From Kineothrix sp. IPX-CK (GTDB lineage: Bacteria > Bacillota > Clostridia > Lachnospirales > Lachnospiraceae), in the NCBI RefSeq assembly GCF_039134705.1, contig NZ_CP146256.1, positions 3,348,001 through 3,412,000 on the forward strand: 64,000 bases of DNA, written 5' to 3'. The notes beneath the pieces were generated by a model. It was not told the DNA's origin and made no database searches. It saw only the letters and a program-made list of their open reading frames with translations. Position numbers and translations under genes: made by a program. Shown here piece after piece: positions 43,123-51,371 of the stretch. Position 1 is the stretch's first letter; the number at the start of each line of letters is the position of its first letter.

Positions 43123-43200
43123 ATACATGCTCCTTTCGTTTCTGGAGCCTGTAAACGTTAACAGGTGTAAAATTACTCTTAAAAATGCATAAAAATAAAA

Positions 43201-43284
43201 GCCCGGCAAAACGGTACACAAATAATTCTGTTGGGTAGTGGTGTTGTCCACTTGTCCCATGAATTACTGTTAACGTTTTGCCAG
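43201..43284. repeat. Inverted repeat upstream of the XRE gene
   Basis: GCCCGGCAAAACG (43201-43213) is matched by CGTTTTGCCAGGC (43272-43284) in reverse, and TGTTAACG is also present at 43267. A nearby 'ACGTTAACAGG' lies at 43154. Could be operators for the XRE protein or the ends of a lost insertion. Confidence 0.5.
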
Positions 43285-43489
43285 GCTCTTAATGATTCTA
43301 ATAACAATCAGCGCTCGACCATTCGAGTCACCTATAGGATTGTCAATGCCATATTCAGCTCATCACAAACTCTTGAACATCGGTGCCGTCTCTGAAGATT
43401 CCCAAGCCTTTATGTAATACCAAAAGCTCTTCGCCCAATCTGACGATTCCTCCAATGTCTCAATGTATGAAATTTTGTATTGGTAAAAT

Positions 43490-43720
43490 TTACGACTGCT
43501 CTACCATTAGTTTTTCATGATATAACTTTAGTCTCTCTGCCATCTCATAAGATTCATTACATTCTGCATCAAAAACCATAATGCAGCCTTTTTCTACCCA
43601 TGATGCAACCCTTCTCCCACAAGTACACTTATTTTCAGTATATTCAGTCGAAGAAGTCTTGGCAACGATGCTCCCACAATGTGGACAGCATACACAAAAC
43701 AACTCTTTACGTTTTCTCAT
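43490..43720 (-). CDS. Small zinc-ribbon-like protein
   Basis: 76 aa. Cysteines in 'CVCCPHCGS' and 'NKCTCGRR' form a two-knuckle pattern; a helical C-terminus follows ('ESYEMAERLKLYHEKLM'). Such small proteins are common in clostridial integrative elements. Preceded by AGGAGG. Function unknown. Confidence 0.65.
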   Translation of the reverse strand: MRKRKELFCVCCPHCGSIVAKTSSTEYTENKCTCGRRVASWVEKGCIMVFDAECNESYEMAERLKLYHEKLMVEQS

Positions 43721-43904
43721 CTAACGAATACCTCCTAAGTAATATAAAGTATCACTCAAACGGATTCAGGGAAAGTAAAACCGTTGATGAGTCTCTATAA
43801 TAGCCAGATTCCGATACACCGAAGCCAAGTGCTGACAACTATAGAAATTTGGTGCTTCCTTCTGATCTTTTGGTTATAGCAACTGTTTAGTCTTACTTTG
43901 CGCC

Positions 43905-44507
43905 TTATTCCAAAGCTTTAATTACATGAACTGCCACACCTTGAATTTCACAATTTGAAACAATAATATCTTCCATTGTATTATTCTCAGGATGTAACCT
44001 AATACATTTCTTTTCCTTATCAATATAAAACCGCTTTAAGGTATTCTCATTTTCAATTAGAGCTACAACAATCTGTCCATCTTTTGCTTCTTTCTGTTTC
44101 CTAATGACCACTAAATCATCATCATTAATTCCAGCCTCAATCATAGAATTTCCATTTGCTCTTAATATAAAAAATTCACCTTTGCCAAACATTGATACTG
44201 GTAATGTTACATATTCCTCGATATTCTCTTCCTCAAGCTGTGGGATTCCGCAAGAGATTGAGCCAAGGACTGCAACATGAGTAGTATCTGTATTGACCTT
44301 CTGAATCTTGTCTGTAAGTATCTCCTTACCATCATATTTAAGTATTCCACTCTCATCCATAGCTACTAAATACTTATAAGCAGTACTCTTGACAATCCCC
44401 ATTTCACAAGCGATTTCACTTGTTGAAGGAAAACGGCGGTGTTTAAAATAATAGTCATCTACATACTGTTTTATGGAATTCATTCTCTCCACTGACTTAT
44501 GTCTCAT
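43905..44507 (-). CDS. lexA: LexA-like self-cleaving repressor
   Basis: 200 aa. N-terminal winged helix ('RRFPSTSEIACEMGIVKSTA') and C-terminal peptidase with Ser121 in 'GNSMIEAGI' and Lys158 in 'ENTLKRF'. The cleavage site in the linker reads C86-G87 ('GSISCGIP') where most LexA proteins have Ala-Gly. It lies in an accessory patch, so it may be an element-borne paralogue rather than the host SOS regulator. RBS AAAGGAG; an operator palindrome is upstream. Confidence 0.85.
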   Translation of the reverse strand: MRHKSVERMNSIKQYVDDYYFKHRRFPSTSEIACEMGIVKSTAYKYLVAMDESGILKYDGKEILTDKIQKVNTDTTHVAVLGSISCGIPQLEEENIEEYVTLPVSMFGKGEFFILRANGNSMIEAGINDDDLVVIRKQKEAKDGQIVVALIENENTLKRFYIDKEKKCIRLHPENNTMEDIIVSNCEIQGVAVHVIKALE

Positions 44508-44528
44508 AATTTCACCGCTCCTTTCTAA

Positions 44529-44546
44529 AGGAAACTGTCGTTTCCT
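44529..44546 (-). promoter_or_regulatory. Palindromic operator before lexA
   Basis: AGGAAACTGTCGTTTCCT, a perfect 7-bp inverted repeat around TGTC, 22-39 bp upstream of the lexA start. It differs from the classical GAAC-N4-GTTC box and is probably the autoregulatory site. Confidence 0.75.
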
Positions 44547-45045
44547 ATAGATTATTATATCACTCTATTTTTATATTACAATCGCATTCCAATCAAAAAA
44601 ATAACGCTGGTCAAATAATCGACCAACGCCTTCCCTACTTTCAATATTTTAAATATTCACTTTAAATATCCAAATTTATCATCTAATCTGTCCTTTATAT
44701 GTGGTGTTACTTATCAACCAAATGTCTTGCAACCCTCATTAAATATAACTGTGTAAACACCTATCTACATTCTGACATTTGATTAAAAATACTATACAAC
44801 ACATTTGTTTCAGAATTGTTTATATGCACAGATAAAATTAAATATTTTTACTTCTTTTAGTTGCTATTATACCAATGAACAAAATACCTTTATAAACCCA
44901 GATTGAAGTAACCATCGTGTTTATAAAGGCATCTCATATACAATATTATTAAAGTTTTCATTCAACAGATTGTATTCACACTGAAGTATTGATATAAGTA
45001 CTTTTACTTCCCTTTAGAAGCAAAAAGTTTCTCTATCAATCAGAT
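44547..45045. other. Intergenic region with hairpins
   Basis: About 500 bp without a gene. One hairpin lies at about 44606-44630 (CGCTGGTC/GACCAACG). A longer inverted repeat, CCTTTATAAAC (44887-44897) and GTTTATAAAGG (44919-44929), lies near the end of the alcohol dehydrogenase transcript. Neither has a strong T-run. Confidence 0.5.
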
Positions 45046-46059
45046 TTATTTGAATTTTATCACCACATTTAAAGATTCATTCACCTTGCCAGCCATTTCA
45101 ATTGCTTGTGCTAATTCATCTAAAGAATATTCTTGCGTAATGATATCTTGAATATACCACTTCCCACTTTCCATAATTGACATTACATCAGCCACATCTT
45201 CTGGTGTATATCCACCACTGCCAATTAGCGCATACTGTCCAAAAGTCATTGCCAGAAGATCTACTGGACGTTTTCCAGCCAGTACCGCAACGATAACCAT
45301 TCGCGAATCTACTTTCGCCATTCCCTGATAGGTCTCAAGGATTGTTTCAGCTCCTGCCGCATCAATATAAATATCTACATTAGCAGTCATACCCAATGCA
45401 GATATTGCTTCACCAAATAACTCTTTGGCTTTTACATTTAAATCCTCCATTCCATTATTGCAAATATCAAAGCCTAAATCCTTTGCCTTTTCTAAGCGAA
45501 AATCGGAGTAGTCACAAATCAAAACTTTATCACATCCAAAAAATTTCAACGCTATAGCTGCAGAAATACCAATTGTTCCAGCACCAAATACTATGGCATT
45601 TTCACCTTTCTTAGGATTTGAACGCCTTGCTGCTCTACACCCGATTGTAAATGGCTCAATCAAACAAGCAGTCTTACTATCGATTTTTTCACTGACTTTG
45701 TAAACCTGCTCATTCATTTTTGCATTTGGTATTAGTATATATTCTGAGAAACCCCCAATTGTTCCAGCTCTTTTTGTATCTCCTTTTGCCAGTCTCGGAT
45801 ATGGATAAACTCTATCCCCAATCTTGATATCTTTTACATTTTTACCAACTTGTACTACTTCGGATATCGTTTCATGTCCAAACTCCTCGCCAACTGAAAT
45901 TTTATGTCCTGTATTTGGTCCATGATTATATACTGCCACATCCGTTCCACAGATGCTTGAATATAGATTCTTAATTACAATATCGTTATCACCTGCTATT
46001 GGCGTTTCAATTTCTGTAAGTTCAATATTTTTTTGTCCTTGATATAATGCAGCTCTCAT
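45046..46059 (-). CDS. Medium-chain zinc alcohol dehydrogenase
   Basis: 337 aa. Catalytic zinc site Cys in 'SSICGTDVAV' and 'GEEFGHET' with the Glu-His pair; Rossmann motif 'VFGAGTIGISAAIA'. The lobe that usually holds four structural-zinc cysteines reads 'PYPRLAKGDTKRAG' and has none, so only one zinc is expected. Resembles L-threonine/sorbitol dehydrogenase relatives. Substrate unknown. Divergent TetR regulator 120 bp away. Confidence 0.9.
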   Translation of the reverse strand: MRAALYQGQKNIELTEIETPIAGDNDIVIKNLYSSICGTDVAVYNHGPNTGHKISVGEEFGHETISEVVQVGKNVKDIKIGDRVYPYPRLAKGDTKRAGTIGGFSEYILIPNAKMNEQVYKVSEKIDSKTACLIEPFTIGCRAARRSNPKKGENAIVFGAGTIGISAAIALKFFGCDKVLICDYSDFRLEKAKDLGFDICNNGMEDLNVKAKELFGEAISALGMTANVDIYIDAAGAETILETYQGMAKVDSRMVIVAVLAGKRPVDLLAMTFGQYALIGSGGYTPEDVADVMSIMESGKWYIQDIITQEYSLDELAQAIEMAGKVNESLNVVIKFK

Positions 46060-46143
46060 AATGATTCCTCCTTTAATCCGACACTTGTATTATTAATATA
46101 TTTCAAGTATAATTACTTATATCTAAAATAACAACCATCACTT

Positions 46144-46161
46144 TTCCAACTTGTGTTGGAA
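46144..46161. promoter_or_regulatory. Palindromic operator (TetR)
   Basis: TTCCAACTTGTGTTGGAA, perfect 7-bp arms around TTGT, in the divergent region 20 bp before the TetR start. The likely site through which the TetR protein controls itself and the alcohol dehydrogenase. Confidence 0.7.
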
Positions 46162-46181
46162 TAATGAAAGGATATTAAACA

Positions 46182-46736
46182 ATGAATACAAAAAACAATC
46201 TAAGATACAAGGAAAGTGAACAAAAAATCAAAGATACAGTCATGTCACTTTTAAATAGTAAAAGTTTAAATCAATTAACGGTACAGGATATCTGTAAAAA
46301 CTCTGGTATCAATCGTTCTACCTTTTATGCTCATTATCAGGATATCCCTGAACTTCTAAACATACTAGAGACTGATATCCATAAAAAAATCATTGCAAAA
46401 TATAATAGCATCGATGATGTTTCAGATAGCATGTTAGACGGTAGTTTCTATCTTCCTTTTTTAACAACGATATACGAGCATAGAAATTTTTACAAAGCCT
46501 GTCTTCAATCAAGAAACAATTTTCCTATTACAACTGGGTACGAAGCACTAATGGAACATGTAGTAAAACCAGTATGCGAATCCGCCGGAATCACCAATAA
46601 CTCAGAAATGCTATATTATCTAGTTTTCTATCAAGCAGGCTTTACTTTTGTGCTAAAACGTTGGGTCGATGATGATTGTAAGGAATCTCCTGAGAAAATT
46701 TCAGATTACTTACGTAATTGCTTACCGCGTATATAA
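46182..46736 (+). CDS. TetR-family regulator
   Basis: 184 aa. HTH at about 25-55 ('TVQDICKNSGINRSTFYAHY'), followed by the all-helical ligand domain. The start 'RYKESEQKIKDTVMSLLNSK' and the C-terminal 'LVFYQAGFTFVLKRWVDDDC' fit the branch related to DhaS/Tet regulators. RBS AAAGG. Divergently arranged with the dehydrogenase it probably represses. Confidence 0.88.
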   Translation: MNTKNNLRYKESEQKIKDTVMSLLNSKSLNQLTVQDICKNSGINRSTFYAHYQDIPELLNILETDIHKKIIAKYNSIDDVSDSMLDGSFYLPFLTTIYEHRNFYKACLQSRNNFPITTGYEALMEHVVKPVCESAGITNNSEMLYYLVFYQAGFTFVLKRWVDDDCKESPEKISDYLRNCLPRI

Positions 46737-46791
46737 AACATATAACACTTGTCATAAACTTTTACGCCTAACGACAGACTCACATTACATT

Positions 46792-47259
46792 CTATTTTTC
46801 GCTGAATAGTGATTCCAAATATTGTGCGACTGATTCTGGTACCCGATATATTGAAGTAAAACTATCATCTTGGGGAACAAATTCATCAGATAAATCTACT
46901 AATCCTTTTGCAACGGTTACTAAAACAATATCTTTACCCTCTAATAAATGTACATTGGCGATATTCTTATACTTGTTCTTATCTGAAATCTCTTCTTGGA
47001 AAAACAGTACATTATCATAACTTACTTTTTCTGGTAATTCATCAATTACTTCCCATCTATCTAATTCAAGATTTTTCATAAAATCTTGAATATCATCGAT
47101 TGTTGTTTTATTTGATAAATCATTTTGAGATGCCAATTGAATTCTGTATTTAGTTTCGTCATTCGCAATCTTTTCTAGCTCTGATATCCATCCTCCTCCA
47201 CTGGTATCATTTGCCTTTGTATTCCAAGGTATCTTTATAAAGAGCTGGAATTGTTGTTA
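46792..47259 (-). pseudogene. Unknown gene, 5' end lost
   Basis: An open frame without start runs from about 47259 ('FIKIPWNTKANDTSGGGW') through 'ASQNDLSNKTTIDDIQDFMK' to 'AQYLESLFSEK' stop. An internal ATG at 47136 would allow a 114-aa protein but has no RBS. It overlaps the ParM fragment in another frame, so a deletion probably joined the two. No family recognised. Confidence 0.55.
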
Positions 47260-47350
47260 TCTCCTTAATGCCTGTAACAAAAACTTCCGATACACTTTTC
47301 ATCATCGACCAACCGTGATCGATTCCTATTACTTCAATTCTTGTATCCAT
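47207..47350 (-). pseudogene. ParM/StbA-like partition protein, 5' fragment
   Basis: 'MDTRIEVIGIDHGWSMMKSV' and 'FVTGIKEITTIPALYKDTLE' are the first 45 residues of the actin-like ParM/StbA type found on clostridial plasmids and integrative elements. RBS AGGAGG lies upstream. The sequence then stops. The remaining 250 residues are missing. Confidence 0.75.
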
Positions 47351-47373
47351 CTTCTTTATCCTCCTAAATTTTA

Positions 47374-47986
47374 TCATCTTGAGCCTTTCTTTAACGACTG
47401 TGCGGTGTGCCAATCTTTCACAAGATTTTCAATCAGTTCCACTTTCTGATGTTCTGTAAAATCAGCTGGAAAGTACTTATTTAATTTCTCTGATTGAATC
47501 TTTATCTGTTCCCTCTGGTTCGGTTTTTCTTCTCCTAAGATATTGTACATTTCATCCATATCCAACTCTCCCTTCTGACTCATCCGTTTCAAACGATTCG
47601 CCTGTGACAATGACGGTGTGCATTACTCTAAATCCATCAACCATTGCTATGACTGCCTGACAGTTATCAAGATCACGAACAATAACAGGTACTTCTGTAA
47701 CTCCTGCCCATTCACAAGCAGCTTTTCTTCTATGACCTGAAATCAACTCATAGCCTTCTCCATTTGGATTAGGTCTAGCTAGTAATGGAACAAGCACTCC
47801 ATCCTTTTCTATACTTTGCATTAATTCGAATAACTCAGTATTTGTCTCTACCTTAAACGGATGATCTTTGAAATTTATAAGCTGATTTAGCTTTAAATTC
47901 TTGATTTCATCCACCTGTGTATTCGTTTTGCCTTCCGTTACAACCTCTTCTTGCGAAGAAGAATACTCCTTCATTTTTGCACCCAT
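47374..47986 (-). pseudogene. ParB-like partition protein, centre deleted
   Basis: The N-terminal ParB/Srx nuclease-like domain is present ('LARPNPNGEGYELISGHRRK', 'VPVIVRDLDNCQAVIAMVDG'). The sequence jumps near 47625 to a C-terminal piece in another frame ('PSLSQANRLKRMSQKGELDM', 'KLNKYFPADFTEHQKVELIE'). The HTH region of about 150 residues is gone. Remnant of a mobile-element partition operon with the ParM fragment. Confidence 0.8.
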
Positions 47987-48023
47987 ATCCAAAAACACAT
48001 CCTTTCTAACATAAATTTCTGAA

Positions 48024-48073
48024 AACAAAAAGAGACCGCCCATTCTCAATTTAGCTTGAAAATGAACGGTCTC
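48024..48073 (-). terminator. Terminator after rlmD region
   Basis: GAGACCG...CGGTCTC long hairpin (48032-48073) followed on the minus strand by TTTTTGTTTT. It lies between rlmD and the ParB relic. Confidence 0.8.
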
Positions 48074-48262
48074 ACGACATGTTCTTATTTAGTTGAATAA
48101 TGAAAAAATAGTAAAAATGTTAACCTTACTTGCATGTGTTCCCGGACACCATATCAAGAACCACTGACACGTTCACACCGTCAGAAATTGCTTTTTTCTT
48201 CCCTTTTCGGTCACTTTGTGAAAACTGAAAAAACCTCTCAAAGTGCCTAAAATCAAGGATTC

Positions 48263-49909
48263 TTAGATATTTTTCCGATGTAGTAGTATCACACTCTCCA
48301 CATGATTCGTAAACGGAAACATATCCACCGCCACTCCCTTCACCCCTCGATACCCCTTCTTCACCAGATACTCCAGATCCCTCGCCAGTGTTTCGGGGTT
48401 GCAGGAAACATACACTACCTTTTTAGGCTTCAGCGCCACCAGTGAATTCAAGAATACCTCGTCGCTGCCTGCGCGGGGAGGGTCCATGAATACGGTGTCT
48501 ATTTTCGTTCCCTGCTCGGCAAGCTGCACCATGAATTCACCGGCATCCTTCTGATAGAATTGTATGTTGGATATTTGGTTCTGTTTGGCGTTTATTACGG
48601 CGTCCTTCACGGCATCCTTATTTAATTCCACACCGATTACCTGTTTGGCCTTGTCGGCTGCCATTATGCCGATAGTACCGATGCCGCAGTACGCATCGAG
48701 TATCGTTTCTTTTCCGGTGAGTCCGGCATATTCTATAGCCTTGCCATAGAGCTTCTGCGTCTGCACGGAATTGATCTGATAGAAGGATTTGGGCGAAATC
48801 TTGAAGGATTTGCCGTTCAAACTGTCCTCAATATAACCCTTTCCATATATCACCTGCTCCTTATCCCCCAGAACCATGCTTGTCTTCCTGTCGTTCACAT
48901 TTATAACGATCGTGGTAATATCCGAATGAAGCTTGAGCAGCGCTTTCACAAAATTGTTCTTGGAAGGCATGATGGGCGAAGCGAGCACAAGCACTACCAT
49001 AATCTGCCCGCTGGTATATCCCACGCGCACCATCACATGGCGGAGGAGCCCGTAGCCCGTGTCTTCATCATAAGTCTTAATTTTAAAGGAAGGAAGAAGT
49101 TCTCTGATCGAACCGATAATTTCATCGGCCTTTTTATTTTCCAGCAGACATTCCTCAACAGGAATGATATAATGCGTTCCCTCCTTGTATACCCCTGACA
49201 GCGGTTTGCCTTTTCTGTCATGGGTAAAAGCCGCATTCACCTTATTTCTATAATGCTCCGGCTCGTCCATACCTATAATACCTTCCAGCTTTACGAAAGG
49301 TTTTAAAAGCTTTTCCGTTTCCTTATGCTTCCTTATGAGCTGTTCGGGATACGGCACATCTATCATCTGGCAGCCGCCGCATTCTCTGGACACTTTGCAT
49401 TGGCCGTCCTTGTTTTTTGCCTTGAACTTTCCACCCTTTTCAGGTTCTCCTTTTGGTCCTCGTGCTCTCCAGTCCCCATTTACATTTTCATTTCTACGCT
49501 TATCTCTGTCTCCATCAACGTTTCTATTCCCTCTTCCACTTACCTTCCCCTCATTTCTCTGCAGGCTCTCTCCACTGCTTCTCCCTCGTGCTTTCCACTC
49601 CCCATTTACATTTTCATTTCTATGCTTATCTTTATCTCTGTCAACGCTTCCATTTCCTTTTCCACTTACTTTCCCTTCACTTCTCCGTGAACCCTCACCA
49701 TTACCTCTTTCTCGTGTTTCCCTCTTCCCGCGTTCTTCTCCCCACCTATCTTTATCCTTATCTCCGCCCCTCTCTCCTTTTCCGCTCGCGTTCGTATTCC
49801 TGTTTCCGCTTTTTGCTCTCGCACCATCTCCCTCAGTGCCTTTCCTGCCGGGGCCTTTATTTATCTTCCCGTTTCCCCTGGCTTCATTCCTCTTCTTTCC
49901 TATATCCAT
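48263..49909 (-). CDS. rlmD: 23S rRNA uracil-5-methyltransferase RlmD with long RG-rich extension
   Basis: 548 aa. Residues 170-548 are a normal RlmD/RumA. Fe-S cysteines C171, C177 and C180 lie in 'CKVSRECGGCQ'. SAM fold residues are in 'ILDAYCGIGTIGIMAADKA', the catalytic Cys in 'KVVYVSCNPETLARDL' and the end 'MFPFTNHVESVILLHRK'. The TRAM domain at the N-terminus is replaced by about 165 residues of charged low complexity, rich in Arg, Gly, Lys, Asn and Glu, with a 42-residue unit repeated twice (about 75-150). The extension is probably disordered and RNA-binding. RBS before the ATG at 49909 is not strong; an internal start is conceivable but the repeats are in frame without stops. Confidence 0.9.
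   Translation of the reverse strand: MDIGKKRNEARGNGKINKGPGRKGTEGDGARAKSGNRNTNASGKGERGGDKDKDRWGEERGKRETRERGNGEGSRRSEGKVSGKGNGSVDRDKDKHRNENVNGEWKARGRSSGESLQRNEGKVSGRGNRNVDGDRDKRRNENVNGDWRARGPKGEPEKGGKFKAKNKDGQCKVSRECGGCQMIDVPYPEQLIRKHKETEKLLKPFVKLEGIIGMDEPEHYRNKVNAAFTHDRKGKPLSGVYKEGTHYIIPVEECLLENKKADEIIGSIRELLPSFKIKTYDEDTGYGLLRHVMVRVGYTSGQIMVVLVLASPIMPSKNNFVKALLKLHSDITTIVINVNDRKTSMVLGDKEQVIYGKGYIEDSLNGKSFKISPKSFYQINSVQTQKLYGKAIEYAGLTGKETILDAYCGIGTIGIMAADKAKQVIGVELNKDAVKDAVINAKQNQISNIQFYQKDAGEFMVQLAEQGTKIDTVFMDPPRAGSDEVFLNSLVALKPKKVVYVSCNPETLARDLEYLVKKGYRGVKGVAVDMFPFTNHVESVILLHRKNI
49458..49715 (-). repeat. 126-bp tandem repeat inside rlmD
   Basis: Two direct copies starting at 49458 and 49584 (period 126 bp, 42 codons), roughly 85% alike by eye. 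Each encodes a unit such as 'NEGKVSGRGNRNVDGDRDKR' followed by 'RNENVNGDWRARG'. Confidence 0.8.
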
Positions 49910-49946
49910 AGCGACTCGTCTCCCATTTTCTTATTTCCTGCTGCCA

Positions 49947-50780
49947 TTAATCGATCACCCGCAGTATTTCTCTCATTCCATACGCCACGCCATCCTCGTC
50001 ATGACGCTTTGTCACATAGTCCGCCGCCTCTTTGCATCCCTGCGAAGCGTTCTCCATGGCAATTCCATGTCCCACATGAAGAAGCATGTCAATATCATTA
50101 TCTCCATCGCCGAAGGCCGCAACCTCCTCGCGCCTTAATCCTAACAAATCCATAAAATACGTGACTCCGGAATGCTTTCCCGCATTCTGGTGAGAGATTT
50201 CGATGAGCTGGCGAATCGAAGAAGTTATGTAAACTTTATTTGTTCGTCTCTGCACCCTTCCCCATATATCTCTTTTTTTAACTTCATCGTTAATTATGAT
50301 ATCTATGCTGTCCAGTACCGCCTGCTTTTCCATGATGAAGGAAACAATATCCTCCTTCAGACACCTGGTCGTCCTCACGTATTCCACCGCTTCCGGAGAA
50401 GCGCCGAAGGCTTCCGGATTCTCAATATATTCCTTACTGGCATACGCCGTTCCATCTATAAAAGCTTCATACGACACAGCATCTCTTTCCGTCTCCTTCA
50501 TAATAGCGAGTACATCCTCTTTCTCCAGTAAATATTTATGCAGACATTTTGCCGAAGGCACATGATACATTGCCGCGCCGTTCCCGGTTACTGCATATTC
50601 TATTCCCGGGAAGTTTCTGATTTCTTCCGGCAGCGTATGAAATGAACGCCCGCTCGCCACAACAATATGTATCCCTCTTTCAATAGCCTGCTCAAGCGCT
50701 GCCCTGTTTCCCTCGGACAGCCTCCCCCGCGCATCCAAAGTCGTCCTGTCCAAATCCAACGCAATGCACTTAATATCCAT
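49947..50780 (-). CDS. HAD-superfamily Cof-type phosphatase
   Basis: 277 aa. HAD motif I 'IALDLDRTTLDARG' with Asp as nucleophile, motif II 'VVASGRSF', motif IV 'VAAFGDGDNDIDML', and a Cof-type cap in between. It dephosphorylates small sugar or cofactor phosphates in relatives; the substrate is unknown. 18 bp separate its start from the stop of the HD gene, so the genes down to 51 kb form an operon. Confidence 0.93.
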   Translation of the reverse strand: MDIKCIALDLDRTTLDARGRLSEGNRAALEQAIERGIHIVVASGRSFHTLPEEIRNFPGIEYAVTGNGAAMYHVPSAKCLHKYLLEKEDVLAIMKETERDAVSYEAFIDGTAYASKEYIENPEAFGASPEAVEYVRTTRCLKEDIVSFIMEKQAVLDSIDIIINDEVKKRDIWGRVQRRTNKVYITSSIRQLIEISHQNAGKHSGVTYFMDLLGLRREEVAAFGDGDNDIDMLLHVGHGIAMENASQGCKEAADYVTKRHDEDGVAYGMREILRVID

Positions 50781-50798
50781 CTTCTATTCTCCTGCTTA

Positions 50799-51371
50799 TT
50801 ACATCGATTCCTTTTCTTTAGTAATTTTCTTCCTGCTATCCTCATTCAACTGCGCCTTCAAGGCTGTAAGATAAGGAGAAAATTCCACTTCTTTCTCTCC
50901 ATATTTAAGCTGCAGCTCATACTCCAGCGGCAGCCACGTGCTGATATCCGCCTCATTATGCTGCAGCACCGCTTCCATCTTATCCAACCCCTTGCACAGC
51001 TTTGCCTCCGGCGTCTTCATCTCCTTCATCTCCCGGAACAAAGCGCTCATTTCCTCTCTCTGCTTATCCGGCAGTTCACTAAGCAGGCCGGCAATCGCTT
51101 CTTCCTCTGTGTCTTCATCTGTCCTTGTCTTTTCAAAGGCAGGAATATCCCCGGTCACAGCCTCGCCGAAATCGTGCAGAAGGCACATCACGATCACCTT
51201 ATTCATATCCGTTTTCGGAAAGGAATCCTTTACCAGATATGCCATGACCGCCAGCATGAAGCTGTGCTCCGCCACGCTTTCCTTTCTTCCGCTGGTGGTC
51301 CACGAATGCCTCGTATTGCATTTCAGTTTTTCCAGCAGCCCTATAAAATGTATCAGTTCCTTAATTTCCAT
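50799..51371 (-). CDS. HD-domain phosphohydrolase (YfbR-like)
   Basis: 190 aa. HD signature in 'ESVAEHSFMLAVMAYLVKD' and 'KVIVMCLLHDFGEAVTGDIP', with a further metal-binding Asp in the C-terminal helices. Closest to 5'-deoxynucleotidase YfbR/HDDC2 proteins. Its start overlaps the stop of the upstream hydrolase by 11 bases, a coupled operon. Confidence 0.9.
   Translation of the reverse strand: MEIKELIHFIGLLEKLKCNTRHSWTTSGRKESVAEHSFMLAVMAYLVKDSFPKTDMNKVIVMCLLHDFGEAVTGDIPAFEKTRTDEDTEEEAIAGLLSELPDKQREEMSALFREMKEMKTPEAKLCKGLDKMEAVLQHNEADISTWLPLEYELQLKYGEKEVEFSPYLTALKAQLNEDSRKKITKEKESM

Noticed and set aside
49335-50138. Long plus-strand open frame opposite rlmD
   Set aside because: It is the mirror of the repeat-rich N-terminal part of rlmD and encodes a Ser/Leu/Phe/Pro-rich chain without RBS; the minus frame has a clear domain structure.
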